Assembly: GCA_947053925.1 (NCBI GenBank)
Contig: CAMRUG010000013.1
Span: 1-39,865 of the forward strand
From: an uncultured Clostridia bacterium
GTDB lineage: Bacteria > Bacillota > Clostridia > Christensenellales > CAG-314
Reading direction: 5' to 3'
DNA length: 39,865 nt
The notes under the pieces: model-generated
Seen by the model: the letters and a program-made list of their open reading frames with translations, nothing else
What the model was told of the DNA's origin: nothing
Databases searched by the model: none
Position numbers and translations under genes: made by a program
Part shown: positions 9,050 through 17,843 of the stretch, piece after piece
Layout: every line of letters starts with the position of its first letter
How positions within the stretch are numbered: position 1 is the first letter of the stretch

Positions 9050-9946
9050 CTAAACAAATAATTGATCGTCTATTCCTACGCTATGCAACTCGTTTTTGTC
9101 TTTGATAATACTGTTTAAAAGTTTGCGCGGCAAATCTTTGTTCTGTTCTACGATTACACCCAGTTGGTCGTATGGGAAAGGATGCGAAAATTTGTCGTTA
9201 CCTACTTCGATTGTAAAAGAAGGTATTTTGAACTTTTCTATGCACCAGTCTTTATATCCGCCTACACTGTTTTGGGGTTCTTTAACGGCATATCCCGTAT
9301 ACTTTGCTATTGCCTGCGCATAACGTTTATCTCTGTAACGTCTATGCGATGTCTGACCGAATTCCCAGTAGATTTCTTCTCCCTTTAAGTGGTAGGACAG
9401 GGTTACGCAAGGTTTAATTCTTTCGGTAAACTCCGCAAGCGCCCTGCTTTCTGCCGCCGAAAACGGCTCCTTACCGACATAATTTGCGGACGACTTAAAA
9501 AATTCGTTTTGCGCCCCCTCGCCCCATTTTGCGTCAAAATTCACGTTTAAGTCCACTCCGTCGGCATTGGCTTTCCACAAAGAAAAATCCGCACCGCCGT
9601 TAATTGCCAAAAGATTGCTTTTACGCTGTTTGTCGTTAATAAAACCCACGCCTTCCTGACAAAGACGGACTCCGTCGGGATTGACCATCGGAACAAAATA
9701 AATACCGCCGTTTATATTCAATTCGGCATTTTTAACCAAATACTTTGCAAGACACACAACGACAAGCGCGGTTAAGTGTTCACGGGCGTGTATCGCACCT
9801 TGAACAATCATATAGTTGCCGTTTTTTTTGCCTACAAAAATATAAGGAATTTGCTGTTTCAATTCGCTTTCTCCGACTATACCCGTTTCGATTCCGCGCT
9901 GACAAAACAATTGAGTTTCTTTCAACAAATCTTTATAACTAAACAA
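9050..9946 (-). CDS. M14-family zinc carboxypeptidase
   Basis: A 298-residue metallopeptidase of the M14 (carboxypeptidase A) group, probably acting on peptides or on cell wall gamma-glutamyl-diaminopimelate links. Zinc ligands are H53 and E56 in GAIHAREH and H186 in SYHLKGEE; the catalytic glutamate is in PSFTIEVGN near residue 253. The segments YFVPMVNPDGV and DGVDLNVNFDAKWG are standard for the family. No signal peptide is seen, so it is probably cytosolic, perhaps in wall-peptide recycling. The start is TTG at 9946, supported by GGAG eight bases upstream; the next ATG lies only just ahead of the zinc motif. It is monocistronic between leuS and a gap. Confidence 0.88.
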   Translation of the reverse strand: MFSYKDLLKETQLFCQRGIETGIVGESELKQQIPYIFVGKKNGNYMIVQGAIHAREHLTALVVVCLAKYLVKNAELNINGGIYFVPMVNPDGVRLCQEGVGFINDKQRKSNLLAINGGADFSLWKANADGVDLNVNFDAKWGEGAQNEFFKSSANYVGKEPFSAAESRALAEFTERIKPCVTLSYHLKGEEIYWEFGQTSHRRYRDKRYAQAIAKYTGYAVKEPQNSVGGYKDWCIEKFKIPSFTIEVGNDKFSHPFPYDQLGVIVEQNKDLPRKLLNSIIKDKNELHSVGIDDQLFV

Positions 9947-10236
9947 TACTTTTCTCCGCTAATTTTATATATTATGCTTATTCGCACAAAAAACTGCTTG
10001 TACAGTAAAATTGTAGTCCGTAAAATAATTCGTCGTGCAAAATGCGTGTTTAATAGTAATTAAAAAAATACAGGGAATAATTATTTGGGGTGCAAAAATA
10101 AAAAGTTCGCTTGTAGCCGACACTCAGCCTAGTTGCCTTAAAGAAAACTTTTTAAGATAATGTAATTTAAGACAAAACATCAGGCTTTATACATAAAGTA
10201 AAAATAATACACAATTTTGTTCTTTTTTGTAAAATT
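9947..10236. other. Divergent intergenic region
   Basis: This region separates the leftward carboxypeptidase from the rightward small membrane gene. Apart from the rightward promoter beginning at 10239 I see no gene, tRNA or clear structure. I could not find a convincing promoter for the carboxypeptidase. Confidence 0.4.
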
Positions 10237-10238
10237 AT

Positions 10239-10266
10239 TGACAACAGACGAACAAATGCGTATACT
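10239..10266 (+). promoter_or_regulatory. Promoter of the small membrane gene
   Basis: TTGACA at about 10239-10244, a 16-base spacer and TATACT at 10261-10266, 31 bases upstream of the ATG at 10298. Confidence 0.65.
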
Positions 10267-10297
10267 ATTCTTAAACAAATCTTAAAGGAGTATTGTC

Positions 10298-10606
10298 ATG
10301 AACAGTTTTGAAAAAAATGAAATAGAAAAACTCGACTCAAAATACAGACCTATAGGAGCATGGGGATATTTCGGTTACAATTTACTGTTTTCAATACCGT
10401 TTGTAGGTTTTATTTGTTTGTTAATATTTTGTTTTTCTTCTTCCAATATAAACAGACGCAGTTATGCAAGAAGTTTCTTTTGTGCGGCATTACTCGCTTT
10501 AATAGTTGTAGGTATCTTCGTCGGCATTGCTTTGGCGACAGGTATGGGCGCTCAAATAATTGAAGAAATAAAAAATATTATCAACCAAGCGAAACCGCAA
10601 GGCTGA
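10298..10606 (+). CDS. Small two-helix membrane protein
   Basis: A 102-residue membrane protein. A polar N-terminus (1-22) leads into YRPIGAWGYFGYNLLFSIPFVGFICLLIFCF, a hydrophobic segment at about 26-49, then a basic loop SSNINRRSYARSF and a second membrane segment at about 62-83, with a polar tail. Proteins of this arrangement are common in gut Clostridia and are annotated as hypothetical. The ATG has AAAGGAG eight bases upstream, a good promoter precedes it and a strong terminator follows, so it is a complete single-gene unit. Function is unknown. Confidence 0.8.
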   Translation: MNSFEKNEIEKLDSKYRPIGAWGYFGYNLLFSIPFVGFICLLIFCFSSSNINRRSYARSFFCAALLALIVVGIFVGIALATGMGAQIIEEIKNIINQAKPQG

Positions 10607-10630
10607 TATCTAAAACAGACTTTATTTTTA

Positions 10631-10664
10631 AAAAACGCAGAGACCTCAACATCTCTGCGTTTTT
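10631..10664. terminator. Bidirectional intrinsic terminator
   Basis: A perfect 13-base-pair stem, 10631-10643 with 10652-10664, with an eight-base loop and A/T runs on both sides. It serves the rightward small membrane gene and the convergent leftward P-loop gene. Confidence 0.88.
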
Positions 10665-10673
10665 AATTTGTGA

Positions 10674-11204
10674 TTATAATTGTAATTTATTGATTATTTC
10701 ATCGAATGTAGGATATTCTTTATCAATGTAAAAGTACGAACACTCGTGTTGTTTACAGCCTTTCAACACTGCAATGTTTTCTTTTATCAATTCTTCTCTA
10801 TCCGAACAATCTTGCGTAGCACGGTTTTCAATGCAGTTAGCATTAGATAATATATCGGAATAATTTTTTAGAATATATTCTTCGCTCATTACCAGAAACA
10901 GACATTTTATATTATCCAAATATTCTTTACAAAAATACGTTCGCCAATCAAAAGGAATATAACAACCTTCAACTATCAGGTTCTGTCCGTTCTCTATTGC
11001 GGTTTTAATTATTTCTTTTACAATATTCCACAAATAAGGCAACAATAAATTATCGTCATAAACCGTTAGATTTGTCAAATTGCTGCGAATAAGTCCCATT
11101 TTTAAATGGTCAATGGATAAATAGGGAAATTTATATTTTTCTAGAATTTTTTGCGAAAGGAATGTTTTTCCCGTATGGGTTGCCCCTGCAATTAAAATGA
11201 CCAT
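10674..11204 (-). CDS. P-loop kinase-like protein
   Basis: A 176-residue protein with a Walker A motif GATHTGKT at residues 6-13. It is followed by an SIDHLKMGL segment and an IVEGCYIPFDW segment typical of small nucleoside or 2-phosphoglycerate kinase-like and zeta-toxin-like P-loop proteins. The substrate cannot be told from sequence. I start it at the ATG at 11204; the TTG 18 codons earlier would add a tail ahead of the first beta strand and has no better ribosome binding site. Neither start has a clear Shine-Dalgarno sequence. It converges on the preceding small membrane gene and shares its terminator. There is no antitoxin-like partner beside it, which speaks against a zeta toxin. Confidence 0.72.
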   Translation of the reverse strand: MVILIAGATHTGKTFLSQKILEKYKFPYLSIDHLKMGLIRSNLTNLTVYDDNLLLPYLWNIVKEIIKTAIENGQNLIVEGCYIPFDWRTYFCKEYLDNIKCLFLVMSEEYILKNYSDILSNANCIENRATQDCSDREELIKENIAVLKGCKQHECSYFYIDKEYPTFDEIINKLQL

Positions 11205-11442
11205 AATAATTCTGTTTATTTTATAACCGAAACATTTTACTGCTGCTAAAATAAGCAACTCGGCTTAATTTCCTATTTAATAAAACCTGTGTATGTAATT
11301 TTCGTACACTAATAAATTTTACTCAAACAATTATTCTGCTGCGTGATACAATGCAATAACGGTTGATTAGCAACAGTTAGTTATAGATAAGTGCCGTTAA
11401 TTGTTGTTCGTATATTATTAAAGTATCAAATTTTTTGTTTTG

Positions 11443-11988
11443 TTATTTCTTATATACTTCTTCTTTTAAAATACATATATCTTGCAAAGTTCTGAAACGT
11501 TCTTTAAAGTCCATTCCGTACCCTACTACAAATTCATCCGGAACTTCAAAACCCACATATTTAACATCAATATCAACTACACGTCTCGAGGGTTTGGACA
11601 GCAATGTAGCAATATTTACGCTTGCCGCTCCGCGTTCTAACAGCATTTCTTTTAGATACAACAATGTTGTACCGCTGTCTATTATATCTTCTACGACTAT
11701 TATATCGCGTCCTATCATATCGGTAGTTATGTCTTTGAGCAACGTTATACGCCCCGAAGACGACGTTCCGCAACCGTAACTTGACACGCAAATAAAATCT
11801 ACGTCCACGTCAAGTTCTACTTTGCGCAGTAAATCCGCCATAAATATCCACGCCCCTTTTAATACGCCTACTATCAAAGGGCTGGTATCTTTGTAATCGT
11901 TTGTTATTTGTTCGGCAAGTTCCGTTACGCGTTTGTCAATTCGGGCAGAAGATACAAGTATATCTTTTACACAGGTACAGTTTTTCAT
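11443..11988 (-). CDS. hpt: Hypoxanthine phosphoribosyltransferase
   Basis: Salvages hypoxanthine (and usually guanine) to the nucleotide using PRPP. The 181-residue protein has the PRPP-binding motif VVEDIIDSGTTL and the conserved LIVGVLKGAWIFMADL and VDFICVSSYG strands. The start is the ATG at 11988, which overlaps the tilS stop as ATGA; a longer frame to 12072 lies inside tilS and should be ignored. tilS-hpt is a very common gene pair in Bacillota, usually followed by ftsH, which is not present here. Confidence 0.95.
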   Translation of the reverse strand: MKNCTCVKDILVSSARIDKRVTELAEQITNDYKDTSPLIVGVLKGAWIFMADLLRKVELDVDVDFICVSSYGCGTSSSGRITLLKDITTDMIGRDIIVVEDIIDSGTTLLYLKEMLLERGAASVNIATLLSKPSRRVVDIDVKYVGFEVPDEFVVGYGMDFKERFRTLQDICILKEEVYKK

Positions 11989-13259
11989 AAAACATTTTCC
12001 TTTTCCAGAGATATATAATAGACTTTCGAGTCGTCGTTTACTTTGAGTTTTTCGGATATTTCCACTCCGCAAATTACCAACACTTCGTTACCGCTTGCTA
12101 TCAACGGTAATCTTTGACGTTTCCTTTGCGGAATTTTTTCGTCGATTAAATACTTTTTCAGCGTTTTGGTTCCTCCGCCGAATTTTTCAAATACATCGCC
12201 CTGCCGTTTCAATCTGATAACCGCATTTGACGGCATTTTATTCAAGTCTATCATAAGAGAATTTTCGCTTTGTTTTTCCGAAACTCCAACTACTCCAACG
12301 GGCGTAACCGTTCTACCTACGGCAAACGGAATTTCAAAGTATGTAATTTCTTCGGCGTCGAATTTTTCTAATGTAATATAATTGTAATCGTTAACTGCAA
12401 TGTATCCGAACGGCAAATAAACTTTTTTGCCGCCTTGACCGTTTAACAAGTCCAGTATTGCTTCTATGTGCGTTTTTTCTATATCTTTAAATACTCCCAA
12501 CTCTGCAAACGTCTTGCGCAAAACCCTATATGAAATTGCTTTGTGCTGAGACAATAAGTCCAATGGTATTGCGGCTTTATTATCCGAAAACTCAACAGTG
12601 GATATATCCGCCAAACTATCCAAATATCCGTTGTCTAAAGCAATATTGTCGGCAAAGCGTATAATATTGTCCTCTGCTTCTGCATTGATTGTTTTAAGCA
12701 AAGGCATAACTTCCAACCGCATAAAATTTCGGGTGTATTTTGTATCGCTATTCGTAGAATCGTTAACGAACGGTATGCCGTTAATGTTAACATAATGTTC
12801 AATATCTTTTTTCGACCAGTCCAACAACGGACGTATATACTTGCCGCTTTCTCTGCATATTCCGCAGGCTCCGTGCGGACCGCTACCGCGCAATATATGC
12901 ATAAGCACGGTTTCGGCATTGTCGCTCTTGTGATGGGCAAGACAAATGTAATCACACTGCAAACCGTCCAGTATACCGTAACGCAACAAGCGTGCGGACG
13001 TCTCTTCTGACAATTTGTTTTCTCTGCTGTATTCGGGAACATTCACAGAATAAATTTGACATTCTACGCCCAACTGCTGACAATAGTTTTTTACAAATTC
13101 GCAATCGGCTTGCGCTTCCTTACGGATACCGTGATTGACCGTTACAACGCTAAAATCGGGACGCGGCAAAAGACTAGCGAAATAATATAACATCGCCATC
13201 GAATCGATACCTCCAGATACGGCTAAAACGTATTTTTTTGTCAAATCAATTTTAAACAT
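11985..13259 (-). CDS. tilS: tRNA(Ile)-lysidine synthase
   Basis: Modifies C34 of the CAU-anticodon tRNA-Ile to lysidine, changing its codon reading to AUA. The 424-residue protein starts MFKIDLTKKYVLAVSGGIDS with the ATP-pyrophosphatase loop SGGIDS at 15-20, then YICLAHHKSDNAETVLMHILRGSG, the typical TilS signature region. The C-terminal substrate-binding domain includes a RLKRQGDVFEKFGGGTKTLK-type stretch. The ATG has AAAGGA six bases upstream. It is flanked by rsmA and hpt in the same direction, with 14 bases between rsmA and tilS. Confidence 0.95.
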   Translation of the reverse strand: MFKIDLTKKYVLAVSGGIDSMAMLYYFASLLPRPDFSVVTVNHGIRKEAQADCEFVKNYCQQLGVECQIYSVNVPEYSRENKLSEETSARLLRYGILDGLQCDYICLAHHKSDNAETVLMHILRGSGPHGACGICRESGKYIRPLLDWSKKDIEHYVNINGIPFVNDSTNSDTKYTRNFMRLEVMPLLKTINAEAEDNIIRFADNIALDNGYLDSLADISTVEFSDNKAAIPLDLLSQHKAISYRVLRKTFAELGVFKDIEKTHIEAILDLLNGQGGKKVYLPFGYIAVNDYNYITLEKFDAEEITYFEIPFAVGRTVTPVGVVGVSEKQSENSLMIDLNKMPSNAVIRLKRQGDVFEKFGGGTKTLKKYLIDEKIPQRKRQRLPLIASGNEVLVICGVEISEKLKVNDDSKVYYISLEKENVL

Positions 13260-13273
13260 TTATATCCTTTGTT

Positions 13274-14107
13274 TTACTGTAATCCCGATTGCTCTATAAT
13301 TTTGTACAAATCGACAAACTGCTCTACCGACAGTTCTTCTCCGCGGCAACTTACATCCAAATTTGAATCGCGCAATAACCGTTCGGCTTTATTTCTGTCA
13401 ACGCCAAAACCCACCATAATATTGTTAACCAATGTCTTACGCCGCATAGCAAACGCTGTTTTGACAGTTTTTCTAAACAGTTTACGGTTTGAAATATCAA
13501 ATTTGTTTCTGTTCATATCTATACGCACTACCGCGCTGTCCACATTAGGTTGCGGATAAAATAACGTACGCGAAAGCTGTCTTGTAAGCGTAACGTCGGC
13601 AACGGCATTAACCGCTACGGTAATAGCGCCGTAATCTTTTGTAGCAGGTTTTGCCGCAAGACGTTCTGCTACTTCTTTTTGTATTGTAAGCGTCAAGGAC
13701 TGTACTTTGTCGCTGTTTTCAACAAATGTCATAATAAGCGGCGTTGTCAAATAGTACGGAATGTTTGCCACAACCTTAAAATCTCCGCCGCACAGAGTTT
13801 CTATATCTTCAACTTTATAACGCATTATGTCGCCTATAACCACCTGAACGTTAGAGCAAGTCTCAAGGGTTATTTTTAACACTTGTTCAAGATTGCGGTC
13901 TATTTCAAAAGCAATAACGCGGTCTGCACGCTTTGACAGTTGACGGGTTAACGTTCCCGCTCCTGCGCCGATTTCCAGTACGGTTCCGCCGTCAATTTTC
14001 GAGTCGTCTACAATTTCGTTTAACAAAGACGTATCGGTTAAAAAGTTTTGTCCGAATTGTTTATTAAAGCGGAATCCTTGTTCTTTAAGAATTTGTTTTA
14101 TATCCAT
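13274..14107 (-). CDS. rsmA: 16S rRNA (adenine1518/1519-N6) dimethyltransferase
   Basis: Dimethylates two adjacent adenines in helix 45 of 16S rRNA during small-subunit assembly. The 277-residue protein has the family start FGQNFLTDTSLLNEIV, the SAM-binding VLEIGAGAGTLTRQL and the catalytic NIPYYLTTPLI motif. The ATG has no visible Shine-Dalgarno sequence. It heads the rsmA-tilS-hpt run. A weak promoter-like pair (TTGTAA, 15 bases, TAAACG) ends a few bases before the ATG, so a very short leader is possible. Confidence 0.96.
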   Translation of the reverse strand: MDIKQILKEQGFRFNKQFGQNFLTDTSLLNEIVDDSKIDGGTVLEIGAGAGTLTRQLSKRADRVIAFEIDRNLEQVLKITLETCSNVQVVIGDIMRYKVEDIETLCGGDFKVVANIPYYLTTPLIMTFVENSDKVQSLTLTIQKEVAERLAAKPATKDYGAITVAVNAVADVTLTRQLSRTLFYPQPNVDSAVVRIDMNRNKFDISNRKLFRKTVKTAFAMRRKTLVNNIMVGFGVDRNKAERLLRDSNLDVSCRGEELSVEQFVDLYKIIEQSGLQ

Positions 14108-14244
14108 TTTACACGTTTAAATTTTTAATCAAATTTACAATAGCAATTAACGGCATTTATTAAAAATTAAATATCGCCAACCGCTTGCTAACACCCTATC
14201 ACGCAACAATGCGGATTTATGTGAAATTTCGTTCGAGTATTCCG

Positions 14245-15447
14245 TCATACCGTATAATAAATTTGTTTGAGTTCTTTGGCATTCATCAACTTGGGTACGG
14301 GATACAGAGGATTAGCCTCCTTATCTGCGTGCCGCGAAAGCGCATCCAAATCGTTTTCAATTATTTTTCCTTCAAATGTGGCGGGAATACCGAGTTCGCG
14401 ATTGAGAGTATCGATAGCGTTTATAAATTTGCGCGCCGCTTGCGCATTTTTATCGTGAGCGTCTGCAATGCCCGTTATCCGCGCCAATTTTGCCAAGCGT
14501 TTATTGACAGAAGTGCCGTAAGCGTCTAAAACACGCGGAAGCAAAACCGCATTAGCGTAACCGTGGGCAATACCGTAAGTGCCTCCTAACGCGTGCGCAA
14601 GCGCGTGTACATATCCGACGTATGCTCTCGTAAAAGCAAGCCCTGCAAGATACGCCGCCTTTTGCATATTTATGCGTGCATTAAGATTTGTTCCGTTTAG
14701 CGTTGCTTCTTTTAAATTGTCAAACACAAGTTTGACTGCTTGCTCTGCCTGCCGTTTAGTTTTGCGCGTATTTCCCCGTCCTATATACGCTTCAACTGCG
14801 TGCGTCAACGCGTCCATACCCGTTGTCGCCGTCAAAAACGGCGGTAACGTTGCAGTCAACGTCGGGTCGAGAATTGCATAATGCGGTATAAGCGAAAAAT
14901 CGTTTATTGCGTATTTATCGTGCGTTTCGTCATCGGTAATAACCGCCGCTACCGTACATTCGCTTCCCGTTCCCGCAGTAGTAGGCACAGCGAAAAACGG
15001 GGGTAATTTCCTGTTTACTTTTAGTAAGCCTTTCATTTTGTTGACAGACTTTTTAGGACGCACAACTCTTGCGCCTATGCCTTTGGCGCAGTCCATTGCC
15101 GAACCTCCGCCGAAAGCAAGAATAGCGTCGCAGTTATTTTGCAAATATATATTCAGTCCTTCTTCGACCTGCTTAACGGTAGGATTGGGCATTACTCCGT
15201 CATACACGGCGTAACTCAGTATTCCTTCGGCTTTATCGAAAAAAGGCTTTAAAGCGCCTCTGTCAAGCGCAGGCTTATCGCACACTACAAGCGGACGTAC
15301 AACCCCGTGTTCCGACATAAAATTTACCGCGTCGGCAAAACTGCCGCCGCCCTCAAGCAATTCTGGTTGCCGCCACGGCATAAACGCCATACCGACATAC
15401 AATGCCCCTTGATAAAGTCTACACGACATTTTTCGAAATACGTTCAT
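14245..15447 (-). CDS. Iron-containing alcohol dehydrogenase
   Basis: A 400-residue group III (iron-type) NAD(P)-dependent alcohol dehydrogenase, probably reducing an aldehyde in fermentation. Visible motifs are the nucleotide-binding AFGGGSAMDCAKGIG, the TAGTGSECTVAAVITDD segment, GMDALTHAVEAY and HALGGTYGIAHGYANAVLLP, the last two carrying the metal-binding histidines. I chose the ATG at 15447, which has GAGG eight bases upstream, over the TTG at 15480. The exact substrate (butanol, propanediol, lactaldehyde or other) cannot be read. It is separated from rsmA by 137 bases, with no obvious terminator between. Confidence 0.92.
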   Translation of the reverse strand: MNVFRKMSCRLYQGALYVGMAFMPWRQPELLEGGGSFADAVNFMSEHGVVRPLVVCDKPALDRGALKPFFDKAEGILSYAVYDGVMPNPTVKQVEEGLNIYLQNNCDAILAFGGGSAMDCAKGIGARVVRPKKSVNKMKGLLKVNRKLPPFFAVPTTAGTGSECTVAAVITDDETHDKYAINDFSLIPHYAILDPTLTATLPPFLTATTGMDALTHAVEAYIGRGNTRKTKRQAEQAVKLVFDNLKEATLNGTNLNARINMQKAAYLAGLAFTRAYVGYVHALAHALGGTYGIAHGYANAVLLPRVLDAYGTSVNKRLAKLARITGIADAHDKNAQAARKFINAIDTLNRELGIPATFEGKIIENDLDALSRHADKEANPLYPVPKLMNAKELKQIYYTV

Positions 15448-15850
15448 ACTCGTTGCCTCGCTGACTATTGAAATACTCAAATACGGTCTGAAAAATAATT
15501 ATTGACAATTATACAACAAAAAAACGATTGTGTAAATCAAACTAAAAGTAAAACATATTCATTTATTATATATTTATAATAAAAATATTACTATTTTCAA
15601 TACGTTTCTCTTAAATAAAACAAGTCTGGCAATGCTACTAGCACAATATTGCCTTAAAACAAATTTTTAAAATTCAATTGTAAACAACGATACATTATTT
15701 CATTTGCCGCTTAATTTAAATAATAATTTGTCTGTTTCTCTTTATATTCGACTTTTGCGGCAAGCCAATGTTTTATTAGCTTATGTATTCGGCACAGGTT
15801 AACTTTATTGAAATTGTTTTTCCTGCCTGTGCTTTTCGGATTGCAAAAAA
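15448..15850. other. Non-coding AT-rich gap
   Basis: About 400 bases between the alcohol dehydrogenase start and the rpsR terminator hold no protein-like frame or tRNA. I did not find a convincing promoter here. Confidence 0.4.
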
Positions 15851-15879
15851 TATATCCGAAACAATATGTTTCGGATATA
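15846..15879 (-). terminator. Intrinsic terminator of rpsF-ssb-rpsR
   Basis: TATATCCGAAAC (15851-15862) pairs perfectly with GTTTCGGATATA (15868-15879) around a five-base loop; on the minus strand a T run follows. Confidence 0.85.
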
Positions 15880-15911
15880 AATTACAAATATTAATTCTAC
15901 CTTACGAGCAA

Positions 15912-16157
15912 TTAGTCTGCTACATAAGGAATTAAAGCCATTTGACGCGCGCGTTTGATTGCAACTGCAAGTTCTCTTTGATGACGAGCGCAAACGCCTG
16001 TCATACGACGGGGCAAAATTTTGCCGCTTTCGGTAAGATACTTACGGAGTTTAGCAATATCTTTATAGTCGATATATTCCGACTTTTCTACGCAAAAGTT
16101 ACAAACTTTACGACGAGCAGGTCTTCTCATCGGTCTTTTTATTTCTTTGTTTTCCAT
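15912..16157 (-). CDS. rpsR: 30S ribosomal protein S18
   Basis: An 81-residue basic protein that binds the S6 partner on the 30S platform. The sequence [36 protein letters not shown] and [19 protein letters not shown] is diagnostic. Cysteines in CNFC and VCARH suggest the zinc-binding (C+) form. The ATG follows AAGGAGATTGAATA. It is the last gene of the rpsF-ssb-rpsR operon; rplI, often the next gene, is absent here. Confidence 0.97.
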   Translation of the reverse strand: MENKEIKRPMRRPARRKVCNFCVEKSEYIDYKDIAKLRKYLTESGKILPRRMTGVCARHQRELAVAIKRARQMALIPYVAD

Positions 16158-16175
16158 TATTCAATCTCCTTGTTG

Positions 16176-16583
16176 TTAAAAAGGCATATCGTCGTCAACG
16201 ACTTCTTTCAATTCGTCCATTGCAGTATCTTTAGGACGAGGGGCAGGCGCAGTACCTTGAGGCGCGCCTTGCGTAGAACGAGAAAGAAATTCCACTTGAT
16301 CCGCACGGACTTCAAATGTAGTACGTTTAACGCCGTCGCGTTCGTAACTGCCCGTTTGAATACTTCCCGTTACCGCTACTTGACTTCCCTTTACTAAATA
16401 TTTAACGCAATTTTGCGCCAAACCGTCCCAAGTTACGATATTTATAAAATCGGCTTTATTTTCGGAATCGCGGGAAAATGTACGGTTTACCGCAATTGAA
16501 AAACGGCAATAGGAATGTCCCGAATCCAACGTCGATGCCTGTGGGTCTTGGGTTAATCTACCAATTAAAAATGCTTTATTCAT
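16176..16583 (-). CDS. ssb: Single-stranded DNA-binding protein
   Basis: A 135-residue SSB. The OB-fold spans residues 1-105 with MNKAFLIGRLTQDPQ, FSIAVNRTF, FINIVTWDGLAQNCVKYLVKGSQVAVTGSIQTGSY-like segments. A short proline-rich linker leads to the acidic tip DDDMPF that recruits repair and replication partners. It lies between rpsF and rpsR with intervals of about 18 bases, each gene having its own ribosome binding site. Confidence 0.97.
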   Translation of the reverse strand: MNKAFLIGRLTQDPQASTLDSGHSYCRFSIAVNRTFSRDSENKADFINIVTWDGLAQNCVKYLVKGSQVAVTGSIQTGSYERDGVKRTTFEVRADQVEFLSRSTQGAPQGTAPAPRPKDTAMDELKEVVDDDMPF

Positions 16584-16601
16584 AATTTTCTCCTAAGTGC
16601 C

Positions 16602-16883
16602 TTATTTCTTGACAATCATAAAACGGATTACTGCATCTGTGATGCGCATAACGCGTTCAAGTTCGTCAGGAAGAGTTGCGGGAGCGGTGAAGTTTACAAG
16701 AACATAGTAACCTTCAGTTTTGTAGTTGATAGGATAAGCAAGCTTTCTTGTACCCCATTTGTCTACACCGTCGATTGTTCCGCCGTTATCAGTAACTACT
16801 GCGTTAAGTTTTTCAACTACAGCATTTTTTGCTTCGTCGGCAAGTTCGTTATTGATAATGTACAACAATTCATAACTGTTCAT
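16602..16883 (-). CDS. rpsF: 30S ribosomal protein S6
   Basis: A 93-residue protein of the 30S platform, with the typical MNSYELLYIINNEL start, the central VDKWGTRKLAYPINYKTEGYYVLVNF strand region and a VMRITDAVIRFMIVKK end. Two in-frame ATGs lie close together. I prefer the second (16883) because AAGGAGG is nine bases from it but only three from the first. It heads the operon; a leader with an S6:S18-binding-type hairpin precedes it. Confidence 0.97.
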   Translation of the reverse strand: MNSYELLYIINNELADEAKNAVVEKLNAVVTDNGGTIDGVDKWGTRKLAYPINYKTEGYYVLVNFTAPATLPDELERVMRITDAVIRFMIVKK

Positions 16884-16907
16884 AATCATTTACCTCCTTA
16901 TGGTCTG

Positions 16908-16945
16908 TTTGGCTACGGTAGGTTGTCCGCAGCAAGGTGCCCAAA
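16908..16945 (-). promoter_or_regulatory. Probable S6:S18 autoregulatory mRNA leader
   Basis: In the rpsF leader a seven-base-pair stem, GCTACGG (16912-16918) with CCGCAGC (16927-16933, one G-U pair on the RNA), closes an eight-base loop. An outer helix TTTG (16908-16911) with CAAA (16942-16945) sets it off with an asymmetric bulge at 16934-16941. On the RNA strand the CCG triplet sits at the loop side of the stem. A CCG-containing bulged hairpin in the rpsF leader is the established site where the S6:S18 complex represses its own operon. The assignment is by position and shape only. Confidence 0.6.
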
Positions 16946-16959
16946 ATTTGAGCATTATT

Positions 16960-16988
16960 ATTATATATCACAATTGTCCAAATTGCAA
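16960..16988 (-). promoter_or_regulatory. Promoter of rpsF-ssb-rpsR
   Basis: On the minus strand TTGCAA (16983-16988), a 17-base spacer and a perfect TATAAT (16960-16965). The predicted start near 16953 gives a leader of about 70 nt that contains the S6:S18-type hairpin. Confidence 0.65.
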
Positions 16989-17016
16989 GCGATTTTATTC
17001 GCTAAATAATTACACA

Positions 17017-17045
17017 AAACGCTTTCCCGAAAAGAAAGCGTTTTT
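17017..17045 (-). terminator. Intrinsic terminator of the GH3-to-hydrolase run
   Basis: AAACGCTTTC (17017-17026) pairs with GAAAGCGTTT (17034-17043) around a seven-base loop. It lies just past the hydrolase stop codon and separates this run from the ribosomal operon promoter. Confidence 0.8.
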
Positions 17046-17047
17046 AC

Positions 17048-17842
17048 TTATAATATTTCACGCACGGGTATGTCTACTTCTATTTCTCCGTCGGATAAAA
17101 AGTTTACTACTTTTTTTATCAAAATGTTGTCTTTGTTGGTCATAAGCATTGCGTGTCCTAAATCTTCTATCAATTCGGTAGTACAATTTGTAAAATGCTT
17201 TTCTATATACTGAACAGACGCTTGCGGTACCAATTCGTCCAATTTTCCCCACAACAACAATGCAGGCGTTTCTAAAACGTCTTTTATATCGACAGCGTTG
17301 TTTGCCATTGTAACCAACTTGCGGAATACGTTAAAAGTGTGAATGCTGATATTAGGCAAAATACGCTTTGCGGCAACCTGAGCGGAAGCCGCTATATTCT
17401 TACGGTACGGTTCCATCTCACTACGAGTTAAAAGCATCTTGCGTTTAAAGTCGCCGTTTTTTTCTTTATAACTCTGCTTTATAAACCTTAAATAAAATTT
17501 CAAAGCGGATATGGGCGATGTCAAATTCAGATATTTATTTGCAGGAGACAGAAACACTACCTTATTTACGTCGCGTTTAGCGCAAAGATAACTTGCCAAA
17601 GCGCCTCCCATAGAAAACCCTACTACGTCTACGGTATCGTGCTTTGCGCGTAATTCGTCATAACAAGAGAGTACTTCACTGATAGTATCGTTGACAGTAA
17701 ATAAGGAAAAGTCTACTTCTCCGTTATGTCCGGGGACTTTGAAGGCTTTTACTTCGTCATAGAAATTCAAGTACTCGTACAATCTGCCAAAATCTTGAGT
17801 ATCGGTCAAAAAGCCGTGTATCGTCATTACTGATTTCGTCAT
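17048..17842 (-). CDS. Alpha/beta hydrolase
   Basis: A 264-residue alpha/beta-fold hydrolase, probably a carboxylesterase or monoglyceride lipase-like enzyme; the substrate is unknown. It starts directly with the first strand and oxyanion segment SVMTIHGFLTD. The nucleophile elbow GFSMGG puts the serine at 77; the acid is the aspartate in LLLWGKLDELVP and the histidine is in DLGHAMLM. A lid-like helical insert sits at about residues 105-170. The start codon is two bases from the ung stop, so it is translationally linked to ung, and the run ends at the terminator directly after it. Confidence 0.88.
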   Translation of the reverse strand: MTKSVMTIHGFLTDTQDFGRLYEYLNFYDEVKAFKVPGHNGEVDFSLFTVNDTISEVLSCYDELRAKHDTVDVVGFSMGGALASYLCAKRDVNKVVFLSPANKYLNLTSPISALKFYLRFIKQSYKEKNGDFKRKMLLTRSEMEPYRKNIAASAQVAAKRILPNISIHTFNVFRKLVTMANNAVDIKDVLETPALLLWGKLDELVPQASVQYIEKHFTNCTTELIEDLGHAMLMTNKDNILIKKVVNFLSDGEIEVDIPVREIL

Positions 17843-17843
17843 A

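Noticed and set aside
10674..11204. Zeta-type toxin of a toxin-antitoxin pair
   Set aside because: The P-loop and small size would fit, but no antitoxin-like gene is beside it and the upstream region is non-coding.
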